Source: an uncultured Saprospiraceae bacterium
Lineage (GTDB): Bacteria; Bacteroidota; Bacteroidia; Chitinophagales; Saprospiraceae
Assembly: GCA_937928045.1 (NCBI GenBank)
Contig: CALFWO010000020.1
Span: 1-64,000, forward strand
Length of the DNA: 64,000 bases
Direction: 5' to 3'
Under the pieces are notes generated by a model. The model saw nothing but the letters and a program-made list of their open reading frames with translations, did no database searches and was not told the DNA's origin. Of the stretch, positions 34,019 through 43,231 are shown in pieces (the stretch's first letter is position 1; each line of letters starts with the position of its first letter). The position numbers and the translations under genes are program-made.

Positions 34019-36940
34019 ATGAATTTCTCAACCAAAATTGATAAATCAATTTTTAGTCGCCTTTATTTATTCCTCCTTTTATTTTTCATTTCCTCTACAA
34101 CCATATTCGCACAGCCAGATTTGGTTGTTGTTCAAAGTACTTTGGTTAATTCTATCAGAACGGCCAACTTAAATAATGCAGATGATTGCATGATTGAAGA
34201 AGGATGTATTAGTGGATTGGGAGCTAGACAATTAATCAGATTTACCACGCACATCAAAAATATTGGAAACCAAGACTTTTATGTTGGTTCTCCTCCCAAC
34301 AACCCCGCCGATGAAGATGAATCATGGGAATGGGACCAATGCCACATGCACTGGCATTATGAAGGTTATGCAGAGTATTTGGTATTCGATGAGTTTGGAA
34401 ATGAAACTCCAATTGGCGTTAAAAACGGATTTTGTTTAATAGATATCGAATGTTCCGGAGGTGGTCAATTTACTTATACGTGTGGAAACCAGGGTATTAG
34501 TGCTGGTTGTGGAGATATCTATGGATCAGGTCTTGACTGTCAATGGGTAGATATTACCAATCTAGCAGATGGAATTTATACATTGATGATTCGGGTAAAC
34601 TGGGATGGATCTCCAGACGCCAATGGGTTGTATGAAAGTTCTTATGATAATAACGACACTCAAATTTGCTTCGAACTTACAAGAGACAATCAAAACAATG
34701 CTTCCATTACCATTCTAAATACTGGATGTAGTTTTGAACAGGATTGTGAGAACACAACGTTGTCTATAAACTTAGATCAATATCCAGAAGAAACATCTTG
34801 GAGGATTGAAGATTTAAACGCGAATGTAATCGCTGGTGGAAATAATTATGACCAGCCGGGTACACCTCAGACTGTTTCTCATGACGTATGTCTTCCTGAT
34901 GGCTGTTACAACTTGGTGATGCTTGATTCTGGGAATGATGGTTTGTGTTGTTCTTTCGGAACGGGAAGTTTTCAGCTTACTGACGCATCAGGATTGGTCT
35001 TGGCCGAAGGTGCTGAATTTACTGATGAGACAATTATCAACTTTTGTATAACAACGCCTCCTCCTTGTATCGATAATGACAATGATGGAATTTGTATTGA
35101 AGATGATTGTGACGATACAGACAACACATTGCCAGCACCTCCCGGAGTAGCTTGTAATGACAATAATCCTAACACTGAAAATGATGTAATCCAAGCTGAT
35201 GGATGTTCGTGTGCTGGTACACCTGTAACTCCACCAACTGATCCTTGCGATTTAATTGAAATTATTCCGGGCAATAATCAAATAGAAATTCGAAATATTG
35301 GAACTGATAATTTCCCACATATCAATATTCAAATTTTCACTAGCACATGGCAACAAATCGATATTTGTGTGGACGATTGTGGCAATCCATATTTGATTAC
35401 AGATTTGGACCCTGGAGAATACTTGGTGAGTGTTAAACCATTTAACAGTGCTTGGCAGGACATCTGCAATATTTTTGAAACGGTAGAAGTAACCGGTGCA
35501 AGCGGACCTTGCACAGATGCTGATAATGATGGCGTTTGTTTGAACCAAGATTGTGACGATAATAATCCAAATCTTCCTGCTGTTGCGGGTACTGCTTGTA
35601 ACGATTTGAATGCAAATACTGAAAATGATGTGATTCAGGCAGATGGTTGTACTTGTGCAGGAACAGTTCCGCAAACTGGAGATTGTGCCGGAATTTCGAT
35701 TTTAACTATCGAAGGTGGACTTTCCATAACCGGAAATGGTGCATTCCCTTTTGCAAATATTCAAATATTCAATGAGTTATGGCAGAGAGTGGATAATTGT
35801 TCTGGTCAATGTAATGATCCATACGTCGTATTAAACTTACCAGAAGGACTTTACCATGTCAGTGTGAAAACTTTTGACAATACTTGGTCTTCCGTTTGTG
35901 ATATTTTTGAAGATCATTATGTTTCAGGGCAAAGTGGCCCTTGTGTAGATGAAGATAACGACGGTGTATGTGCTTATCAAGATTGCAACGATTCTGATCC
36001 TAGTCTTCCAGCCGCCGCAGGAACAGCTTGCAACGATGGAAGTTCTATCACAGAAAATGATGTAATTCAAGCGGACGGATGTACTTGCGCTGGAACAACT
36101 CCGGCTCCACCTTCCGATTGTGATGTAATAGAAATAACTGGTGCTGCTGGTTCTATCAGTATCGCAAATTTGGAATTATTTCCGAATCCCACTGTACAAG
36201 TTCAAACTGATGTTTGGACCCCAGTTGCAACTTGTTTTGATGATTGTGTTTTGCCTTATCAATTGGATGGATTAGATGCTGGAAACTACATCGTCACAGT
36301 AAAAATATACTCAGAAAACTGGACTCAGATTTGTCGAATTGACAAAACGGTAACGGTCACTGCTAATTCACTATCGGTGGCAAATGGCTCAACTAGTAAC
36401 CCATTCATTTTTGATGCTGGTTTATATGGTGAACAAGCCCAATTGTCATGGATCGTGAACAATGAAAATCTTACTAATCGATTTGAGATTGAGAAAAGTG
36501 TCGATGGCGTTATTTTTGAAAAAATGGACAACATCCAGTGCAATGGTTTGTCTACAGATATTAAAACATTCTCGGGCAGTGATAAGAATTTAAACGCCGG
36601 TGACAATGTGTATCGTATCAAGCAAATTTATCTAGATGGCTCATGGAGATACTCTCAAATGAAAAAAGTTAATGTTGTTCATTTGATCGACATTCCTGTT
36701 TTTCCTAATCCTGCAGAGGATGTTCTTTATATTGATCTAAAGGAATTGAATGATGTTATTGGAACATTCACAATTAGCACCCTTTACGGTCAAGAGATTA
36801 TGCGCAAAGAAATTGAGCATATTAATTCAGATATTTTCGAATTAAATGTAAGCGATCTTTCTGCTGGTGTTTATTCGATTTACTTCGACATAGAAGGTCG
36901 TAAAGGTTTCACTCAAAAAGTAGTGATTTCTAAAAGATAG
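34019..36940 (+). CDS. Secreted lysyl-oxidase-like protein with T9SS sorting domain
   Basis: A 973-residue protein with a signal peptide (cleaved after about Ala31). Residues about 33-220 closely match the lysyl oxidase (LOX) catalytic domain. The copper motif WEWDQCHMHWH gives His109, His111 and His113. The cofactor-forming pair of human LOX, Lys320 and Tyr355, aligns with Lys135 (GVKNGFCL) and Tyr168 (CGDIYGSGLDCQW). LOX cysteines are kept too. LOX enzymes oxidise lysine amines to aldehydes that crosslink proteins. A beta module follows, then three copies of a calcium-type DNDNDG repeat alternating with a beta-sandwich module. The end (about 893-973, VFPNPAEDVLYIDL onwards) is a type A T9SS sorting domain. 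It is thus exported and probably surface-bound. Confidence 0.9.
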   Translation: MNFSTKIDKSIFSRLYLFLLLFFISSTTIFAQPDLVVVQSTLVNSIRTANLNNADDCMIEEGCISGLGARQLIRFTTHIKNIGNQDFYVGSPPNNPADEDESWEWDQCHMHWHYEGYAEYLVFDEFGNETPIGVKNGFCLIDIECSGGGQFTYTCGNQGISAGCGDIYGSGLDCQWVDITNLADGIYTLMIRVNWDGSPDANGLYESSYDNNDTQICFELTRDNQNNASITILNTGCSFEQDCENTTLSINLDQYPEETSWRIEDLNANVIAGGNNYDQPGTPQTVSHDVCLPDGCYNLVMLDSGNDGLCCSFGTGSFQLTDASGLVLAEGAEFTDETIINFCITTPPPCIDNDNDGICIEDDCDDTDNTLPAPPGVACNDNNPNTENDVIQADGCSCAGTPVTPPTDPCDLIEIIPGNNQIEIRNIGTDNFPHINIQIFTSTWQQIDICVDDCGNPYLITDLDPGEYLVSVKPFNSAWQDICNIFETVEVTGASGPCTDADNDGVCLNQDCDDNNPNLPAVAGTACNDLNANTENDVIQADGCTCAGTVPQTGDCAGISILTIEGGLSITGNGAFPFANIQIFNELWQRVDNCSGQCNDPYVVLNLPEGLYHVSVKTFDNTWSSVCDIFEDHYVSGQSGPCVDEDNDGVCAYQDCNDSDPSLPAAAGTACNDGSSITENDVIQADGCTCAGTTPAPPSDCDVIEITGAAGSISIANLELFPNPTVQVQTDVWTPVATCFDDCVLPYQLDGLDAGNYIVTVKIYSENWTQICRIDKTVTVTANSLSVANGSTSNPFIFDAGLYGEQAQLSWIVNNENLTNRFEIEKSVDGVIFEKMDNIQCNGLSTDIKTFSGSDKNLNAGDNVYRIKQIYLDGSWRYSQMKKVNVVHLIDIPVFPNPAEDVLYIDLKELNDVIGTFTISTLYGQEIMRKEIEHINSDIFELNVSDLSAGVYSIYFDIEGRKGFTQKVVISKR
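35060..36115 (+). repeat. Three in-frame copies of a Cys-rich DNDNDG module
   Basis: Within the LOX-like gene, a module of about 50 codons recurs at roughly residues 350-398, 500-549 and 643-694. Each has the order DNDNDGVC, QDCDD, LPA, G-ACND, TENDVIQADGCTCAGT. The nucleotide sequence is also well kept. Between them a beta-rich module of about 95 residues is repeated too. Confidence 0.85.
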
Positions 36941-36957
36941 GATTAATAGAAGACTAC

Positions 36958-36996
36958 AAAAAAGCCGATTGTTATTCTCAACAATCGGCTTTTTAA
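36958..36996. terminator. Bidirectional terminator
   Basis: The arms AAAGCCGATTGTT and AACAATCGGCTTT form a 13-bp perfect stem with a 6-nt loop, and A/T runs on both sides serve the convergent LOX-like and arsM genes. Confidence 0.92.
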
Positions 36997-37011
36997 TTTT
37001 AATTTTTTTTT

Positions 37012-38061
37012 TTAGCAACAACTTGCCGCATCGCTGCCCTCTTCCGAGAATGGCATCGCTCCCCCACAACCTTCAAAAATTCCATAATGCTTGTCGAAAG
37101 TTCCGTAAAAGTCGAAATGCTTGGCCAATCTTGTATCTTTTAACATCATAAAAGTATTGCCACAAACCGGCATAACTTTTCCTTTAGGAAAAGGATGATG
37201 ATCATCTAAGTGATATGTGTTTGGCTTCCCTTCTATTGTTCCTTTGTAAGCAATTGCTTGTCCGTAATCCTCGCAATCACTTTCTAAATTTGGAAGTTTA
37301 AACAATCTGTAAGTCACTGAGAAAAACTTATGATCACCTAATTTTTCTCCTAACTCGGGATTCTCAACTGTTACTGGTTTGTTTTCAACTGCTCGGGGAT
37401 CCAGAAATCCCGCTTTCTTCGCTGCCACCAAAAAATCATTCCAATACATAGCTCCACTTAGACATTCTCCCCACAATACAGGATCATTTTGAAGCTGCTC
37501 CTCCACTCGGCGATCACAATAAATATCACTAAAGTACATTTCACCTCCCGGCTTCAATAGCGCATAGGCATCTTTGAAAACTTTCAATTTATCAGTTGCC
37601 AAATTGATCACACAATTAGAAATGATCAAATCAAAAGAACCTTCTTCAAGATTTAGCTCATCTAGCCTTTCAATATTTCCTTTAACAAATTCTACGTTGG
37701 GTGATTTGTAGCCAAATGTTTTGGTGTGATAATCAATATGTCTATTGGCCACTGCTAATTGCTCATCAGTCATATCAACACCGATTACCTTCCCTTTGTC
37801 TCCTACCAACTTTGAGACTATGTAACAATCCCTGCCTGATCCAGAACCCAAGTCCAAAACTTTTATTCCTTCTAGTTCATTTGGAATAGTCAACCCACAG
37901 CCGTAATACTTTGCAAGAACTTCTTCATGAATATCCTTCATTATGACACGAATATGAGCAGGAGGTGGTACCAATGTGCAACAAGCATTGGTTTTCAGAT
38001 CTTCGGTCTCAGAAAGTTCTTTTCCGTAGTAGTCTTGAATCTCTTGATGTTTTTTAACCAT
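37012..38061 (-). CDS. arsM: Arsenite S-adenosylmethionine methyltransferase
   Basis: A 349-residue ArsM-type enzyme that methylates As(III) using SAM. Motif I is VLDLGSGSGRDCY, followed by VIGVDMTDEQL. The three conserved arsenic-binding cysteines of the family appear as Cys79 (GRDCY), Cys150 (SNCVINL) and Cys200 (GECLSGAMYW). An N-terminal NACC pair (Cys27-28) and a C-terminal SCC tail may bind metal as well. The last about 90 residues form the usual ArsM C-terminal domain. It is a lone gene: no arsR, arsB or arsC is adjacent. Arsenic detoxification is the likely role, cytoplasmic. Confidence 0.92.
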   Translation of the reverse strand: MVKKHQEIQDYYGKELSETEDLKTNACCTLVPPPAHIRVIMKDIHEEVLAKYYGCGLTIPNELEGIKVLDLGSGSGRDCYIVSKLVGDKGKVIGVDMTDEQLAVANRHIDYHTKTFGYKSPNVEFVKGNIERLDELNLEEGSFDLIISNCVINLATDKLKVFKDAYALLKPGGEMYFSDIYCDRRVEEQLQNDPVLWGECLSGAMYWNDFLVAAKKAGFLDPRAVENKPVTVENPELGEKLGDHKFFSVTYRLFKLPNLESDCEDYGQAIAYKGTIEGKPNTYHLDDHHPFPKGKVMPVCGNTFMMLKDTRLAKHFDFYGTFDKHYGIFEGCGGAMPFSEEGSDAASCC

Positions 38062-38297
38062 TTAAACTATTTTCTTTTGTTTCGACCTCAATATAAGTGA
38101 GATCAGCATATACTTGCTTATAAGATAAAAATAGAAACCAAAATTTGATTAGAAAGTTGTGGTTGTTGTTTTAGAAAGGTCTTCTCTCGGACTATTTATT
38201 AGTCAGAAAGTTTTTAACCAAAAAAAATTCGTTTGTTTTTGAATTTAAAAGGATTTTCTTGAAAAAGTATAATTCCTTTTACCCTTCAAATTCCAAT

Positions 38298-40829
38298 TTA
38301 CTGCGATTTAACTATTGGCCTAGCTTGAATGCCTTCCTTGGTTTCAAGTCGAATCGTATGACTGCCAACTGGAAGCCTTCCTAGGTTGTCGATATTCAGC
38401 TGGTCTTTAATTACGTTAACATTTTTTTCTTCATAAACCGACCTTCCCAAAGCATCAACAATAGAAACATCAACGGTTTGCAATTGCAATGACTCATCCA
38501 ATTCAATAGTTAGTGAATTTGAGAATGGATTTGGATACACATTGCTTGCAAATTGAACATTGACTTTTTTATCATCTGTTCCATCCAAAATGACATCAAT
38601 CAATTCATTCTCCCAAACACCAGCGCCATGAGTGGCTACCAATATTTTCTCATCAATGTCTGAAATCTTCAAGTCCATAACGATAGTTACATCTTCAATT
38701 CCTTCATTGTAAGCATTCCAAAGGTCACCAGAAAGTGATTTATAGTATACTCCAAGGTCATTTCCAACATAGACGGTTTGAAATTTAGGATCAACAACAA
38801 CAGCAGAAGTTGGAACATCGGGTAAATCGTAGGTAATGTCCTCCCAATTGTCTCCATAGTCCGTTGTTTCATATACGTGTCCTGAGCCAAATCCACCTAA
38901 AGTCACAAATGCATGTCCAGGATCTTCCGGATTTACAGTGATATCATTAATATAACGATCTGGTAAATTTTGAGTGATATTTTTAGTTGTAATTCCGCCA
39001 TCTGTCGTAACAAATACTTGAGGCTTTTGAATCAATGGGGCGGTAGCAAAATAGAGTACATTTTCATTGGTTGGTGAAACTTCCATGGCAAATATTGGAT
39101 CTCCGTTTATTGGATTACCACCTCCCATAATTTCCCAAAATTCACCATTATCTGCTGATTTGTATAGATGGCTTCTGCCCGCATAAACTATAGAAGGATT
39201 CGATGGAGAAATGACGAAAGGAGCGATAAAAGCAGTGATTTCATTTCCAATTTCTGGCACTCCAACATTGCTATATTGATTATTTCCATAGTGCTTCATA
39301 ATATTCAATCTCTGCCATGATCCAAAGTTGTTTTCGTGATCAAAAGGGTTTACTGCAGACCATGCTCCATCACCTCCGATTACTCTGGTCCAAGCAGGAT
39401 CATTATCATATTTGACCGTTGAATTATCTTGGAGTCCACCCATACAGAATCCAGAATAATTTTGTGCAACTCCGAGACCATTATAAAATTGAGTAGTATT
39501 TAAACCTCCGTTTCTTGATTCAAAAGTTTCACCACCATCTTCAGAAACATAAATTCCGCCGTCGTTAGCATAATAAACAATGTTTGGATCTGTGATGTCA
39601 TATTTCACATCATGATGATCTGAGTGGGAATAATTCGAAGGTCCATCTGGCAAACCTATAGGTAATTGTCCCATTTGAACCCCTCCATTTGCTTTTTTTG
39701 TCAGTGTGTTTCCACCATTAGTAGATTTCCAAATTTCAACTCCAATGCATTGAATTTCATTTGGATTGGTTGGATGAATCGCTACATCATGTGCAAACCA
39801 ACCTTGGAATCTAGAATAATCCGTTTCGTTCACAACGGACCAACTTTCTCCCCCATCTGTAGATTTACAGAGCCAAGTATAACCTTCTGCAGAATTGGTT
39901 GAATTACCAATGCTTGCATAAATTAAATTGGGGTTTGCTTCATGGATATCCAGCATTATCTTACCTCCGAAATCAGTAGGAATTGGTGACCCAGCTTTTT
40001 CCCAACTGACTCCACCATCAGTAGTCTTATAGATTCCTTTGCTTGGAGAAAATAAATTTCCATAACCTACAAAAACAATATCTTCATTGGTTGGATGAAC
40101 TACCAAATCCATACCCATTGGAACGTCATGCACTTGAGACCAGGTATCTCCTGCATCTTGAGATTTATAAGTTCCATGTGTTGTCGCAGCATAAACAACA
40201 TTCGGATTACTGGGTGCTACTTCTACTTGCCAAACACCACGTTTTTGTTCGTAGGCCCAATCCAATGATTTAGTCCAAGTCTCTCCACCATCTGTTGACT
40301 TTAATATTCCTATTCCATAGGTTCCACGTGTTGGACGATACGCAGCTCCATTGCCTGCATCATTCATATTCAATACTTCACCAGTGGATACAAACATGGT
40401 CATGGAATCATTGGGCGCAAAAGAAATGTCGCTGACTCCAAGAGCTGGGAAACCCAAGGGCATTTTATGCCAAGATATTCCTCTACCTTGATTAAAACTC
40501 CTCCAGAGTCCTCCCGAAGCTGATCCGCAATAAATCGTTTTATTGTCTTGAGGATTTATTTCTACGACCAAAGCTCTGCCTGCTATGTTCATTGGACCGA
40601 GAGCTTTCCAGGGTTCGTCCGCTCGACCATCATCAGATGGAAAATCTCTTAGCGCTTTTTCATACGCCTGAAAAAAACCTTTGCTTGGAATATCATCGAA
40701 AGGATAAGCTCGACTATCGGCAAACAGCTGCATTGCATTGAAAGCTCCTGAGATTTGCTCTTCTTCCGGATGATTACAAGCAGTTAAAAAAAGAGTGAAA
40801 AGGATTAAGGTTGGAATAGCTTTATACAT
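38298..40829 (-). CDS. BNR/sortilin-like repeat lipoprotein with T9SS sorting domain
   Basis: An 843-residue protein. The ATG at 40829 gives a clean lipoprotein signal (MYKAIPTLILFTLFLTAC), with Cys18 followed by NHPEEE, an acidic stretch like surface-export signals; the earlier start at 40880 would bury it. The body is a beta-propeller of BNR/sortilin type, with many 'S.DGG.TW' blades such as STDGGETWTKS, TSQDAGDTWSQ-like and TTDYGDNWEDI, as in xyloglucanase or VPS10-type proteins. The C-terminus (NVYPNPFSNSLTIEL to the end) is a type A T9SS sorting domain. Carrying both anchors is unusual. Ligand or substrate is unknown. Confidence 0.85.
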   Translation of the reverse strand: MYKAIPTLILFTLFLTACNHPEEEQISGAFNAMQLFADSRAYPFDDIPSKGFFQAYEKALRDFPSDDGRADEPWKALGPMNIAGRALVVEINPQDNKTIYCGSASGGLWRSFNQGRGISWHKMPLGFPALGVSDISFAPNDSMTMFVSTGEVLNMNDAGNGAAYRPTRGTYGIGILKSTDGGETWTKSLDWAYEQKRGVWQVEVAPSNPNVVYAATTHGTYKSQDAGDTWSQVHDVPMGMDLVVHPTNEDIVFVGYGNLFSPSKGIYKTTDGGVSWEKAGSPIPTDFGGKIMLDIHEANPNLIYASIGNSTNSAEGYTWLCKSTDGGESWSVVNETDYSRFQGWFAHDVAIHPTNPNEIQCIGVEIWKSTNGGNTLTKKANGGVQMGQLPIGLPDGPSNYSHSDHHDVKYDITDPNIVYYANDGGIYVSEDGGETFESRNGGLNTTQFYNGLGVAQNYSGFCMGGLQDNSTVKYDNDPAWTRVIGGDGAWSAVNPFDHENNFGSWQRLNIMKHYGNNQYSNVGVPEIGNEITAFIAPFVISPSNPSIVYAGRSHLYKSADNGEFWEIMGGGNPINGDPIFAMEVSPTNENVLYFATAPLIQKPQVFVTTDGGITTKNITQNLPDRYINDITVNPEDPGHAFVTLGGFGSGHVYETTDYGDNWEDITYDLPDVPTSAVVVDPKFQTVYVGNDLGVYYKSLSGDLWNAYNEGIEDVTIVMDLKISDIDEKILVATHGAGVWENELIDVILDGTDDKKVNVQFASNVYPNPFSNSLTIELDESLQLQTVDVSIVDALGRSVYEEKNVNVIKDQLNIDNLGRLPVGSHTIRLETKEGIQARPIVKSQ

Positions 40830-41041
40830 AGTTTTGAGGGTTTTATCGCTTGAAGTTATTGTAAAGATAGAATCGGACAAAATATTTAAAGTTAATTTCT
40901 AAAGATGTGTCGGAAGAATGCTTTTAGGAGGTGTTACTATTGAATACCTAGCTTTAGTTAGTCACTAACTCGCTTGTACAAATAATTTCGATCTTAGAAC
41001 GAAAGTTCCTCCAAAAATGTCTAAATAACCTTTAATTCTAA

Positions 41042-41049
41042 TACTTTTG
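41042..41049 (+). promoter_or_regulatory. Possible -7 element overlapping an alternative start
   Basis: TACTTTTG matches TAnnTTTG and overlaps the in-frame TTG at 41047, so the ATG at 41056 is the more probable start. The leader would then be very short. Confidence 0.3.
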
Positions 41050-41055
41050 GGGCGA

Positions 41056-42366
41056 ATGAATGAAAAGAACTTGAAATACCAACGAATAGCAGCAATCGTA
41101 TTAATAATTGCTACATTTTTAGAGTTGGCAATTCAAACATTCTGGCGAAATAAACTAGGAAACTATTGGAGTCCAGCCTTTTGGCTGTTCTTTGGAGTAC
41201 TTGGTTGTGCAGCGACACTATATATCTCTGGTTTTCGGAAAAGCCCGGTACCTATCAATTTAGACTATTACAAGCGCTACAATAATGCCCTTTTAATTCT
41301 CTCCGTTTGCCTTTTTGGTACTGTAATCATAGCGTTTTTGTTAAGTCCAATATTCAATGAGTGGCCCGTAGATGCCAACTCCTCCGATATTATTCCCTCA
41401 TTGGAATTGTATGTGAAGCGATTACTAGGTGGTGAAAAAGTGTATGCACCCATGGAGTTCCCCGGTTGGACGGTAGATCCCACCTATTTCCCCTTGCTTT
41501 GGGCTCCCTATATCTTCTCTGAAGTTCTGCACATTGATTATCGCTGGACAGCATTTTTAGTCTTCATTGTTGGTGTTTATCTATACAGTTTAAGAGAAGT
41601 CCGATATCAAATTCCTTACACCGAGATCTGTATTAAAGCATTACTTCCTTTCTTGTTTGTTTTGTCATTTATAATCTATCAAAGACAGACTTTCGGACTT
41701 ACAGTAGAGTTAATGCCCATCGGATTTTATTTGATTTTATCCTTGACAATTTTTACTCGGACTAGATTTTTGATGGGCATGGGCATCCTTATTTGTTTGC
41801 TTTCCAGATATGCATTTACGCTTTGGCTACCAGTATATTTCTTGATGATGTGGATGGAATTGGGATTCAAGAATATGTTCAAAACTGGCTTGGTCGTTTT
41901 GGTTGGCGTGATCCTACTTTATGTCATTCCATTTCTTTGGGGAGATTGGGAAATCTTTACAAAAGGGCTCGCCTACTACGGTAAAACTGCTGTAGGTCAA
42001 TGGTATCCACAAGGATGGCAAGCAGCTGGAGATAAACCTTGGCATTTGACTAGAGGCATGGGCTTTGCCATATACTTTTATGACTTTTTGGAGGGCGCAC
42101 CGGAAGCGAAATTAGCGGTAAATAAATTTTGGCATTTGATAGGAAGTACGATTGCAGCCGCGATGATTTTAGGTGGATATTTGTATTGGAGAAAAAAAGG
42201 ATTGAATCGTCGAATTTATGCCATTGTTGCATTAAAATTCTATCTACTAATATTCTATGGTTTGTTTCAAGTTCCATTTTCTTACTTGTTCATGCTGCCA
42301 CTTTTCATGTCTATTCCGTTGATTTTTCATGTTCCTTTCCGAGATTGTTTGGTGAAAAGTGAGTAA
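41056..42366 (+). CDS. Polytopic membrane protein, GT87/mannosyltransferase-like
   Basis: A 436-residue membrane protein with about 10-11 hydrophobic helices. An extracytoplasmic loop after the third helix holds acidic and aromatic residues (NEWPVDANSSDIIPSLELYV), in the place where GT-C and GT87-type polyprenyl-phosphate glycosyltransferases keep a catalytic acidic motif. I place it in that broad group only tentatively. I choose ATG 41056 over TTG 41047 because the latter overlaps a promoter-like element. Its last 8 bp overlap the pseudouridine synthase gene, so the two are likely coupled, though their roles look unrelated. Confidence 0.75.
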   Translation: MNEKNLKYQRIAAIVLIIATFLELAIQTFWRNKLGNYWSPAFWLFFGVLGCAATLYISGFRKSPVPINLDYYKRYNNALLILSVCLFGTVIIAFLLSPIFNEWPVDANSSDIIPSLELYVKRLLGGEKVYAPMEFPGWTVDPTYFPLLWAPYIFSEVLHIDYRWTAFLVFIVGVYLYSLREVRYQIPYTEICIKALLPFLFVLSFIIYQRQTFGLTVELMPIGFYLILSLTIFTRTRFLMGMGILICLLSRYAFTLWLPVYFLMMWMELGFKNMFKTGLVVLVGVILLYVIPFLWGDWEIFTKGLAYYGKTAVGQWYPQGWQAAGDKPWHLTRGMGFAIYFYDFLEGAPEAKLAVNKFWHLIGSTIAAAMILGGYLYWRKKGLNRRIYAIVALKFYLLIFYGLFQVPFSYLFMLPLFMSIPLIFHVPFRDCLVKSE

Positions 42367-43231
42367 CGCTGATATCATAGCTCATCACGAAATTCCACTT
42401 GCTTTTGAGCCAGATGCTCCAATGCGAATCGGAACTTATTTGATCGGTAAGTTTGAAGCGTTGCCATCAAGAAAGTCCATCAAGAGAAGTATTAAATTAG
42501 GAGCGATACTATTGAATGATATTCCTGCCAGTACCAGTAGTTGGGTAAAAAAAGGGGACGTGATCAAACTCAGGAATCTATTTCAGAAGCCTAAGGTCAT
42601 CTATCAACTGAGCATCGAAATCATCTATGAAGATGAATACTTGGCCATCATTAATAAGCCTGCCGGCATTCCGGTTTCGGGCAACACTTTTCGAACAGTT
42701 TACAATTCGCTTGGCCATTTTCTTTCGATTGATTACCATCAAAATTTTTACCCTCAACCTGCACATCGACTAGATAGCGCAACCTCCGGATTGCTAATCA
42801 TCGCAAAAAATGCAAATACACGAATTCAACTGGGTCAGCTTTTTGAAAACAAAGCCATCACCAAAACATACCAAGCAATTGTTCATGGTCACACTGGAAA
42901 AGGAGGATTAATAAATTTCCCAATAGATGGAAAAGCAGCTTCAAGTAAATTTGAATGTATTGCTTGGCATCATACTCAGAATGAATTGAAATTCAGCCAT
43001 ATTATCCTACAACCTTTAACGGGTAGAACTCATCAACTTCGGAAACATTGTCTGGCCATGGGACATCCAATCTTAGGAGATAAAAGCTATCAACGCCAAG
43101 GCTGGCAACTCCGCCGGAAAGGAATGTTACTATGTTCGACAGGTCTAAGTTTCAAGCATCCTGAGACCGAAAAAGAAATGAATTTTAATATTGATCCTCC
43201 GGCTAAGTTTGCTAAAATAATGCGTAAGTAA
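42359..43231 (+). CDS. RluA-family 23S rRNA/tRNA pseudouridine synthase
   Basis: A 290-residue RluA-type pseudouridine synthase. An S4 RNA-binding domain occupies about residues 25-80 (SIKRSIKLGAILLNDIPAST). The catalytic domain has the HRLDSATSG motif with catalytic Asp139, then LKFSHIILQPLTGRTHQLRKH. It starts at GTG 42359, overlapping the upstream membrane gene by 8 bp. The specific uridine target (RluA, RluC or RluD type) cannot be fixed by eye, so no symbol is given. Confidence 0.93.
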   Translation: MSNADIIAHHEIPLAFEPDAPMRIGTYLIGKFEALPSRKSIKRSIKLGAILLNDIPASTSSWVKKGDVIKLRNLFQKPKVIYQLSIEIIYEDEYLAIINKPAGIPVSGNTFRTVYNSLGHFLSIDYHQNFYPQPAHRLDSATSGLLIIAKNANTRIQLGQLFENKAITKTYQAIVHGHTGKGGLINFPIDGKAASSKFECIAWHHTQNELKFSHIILQPLTGRTHQLRKHCLAMGHPILGDKSYQRQGWQLRRKGMLLCSTGLSFKHPETEKEMNFNIDPPAKFAKIMRK

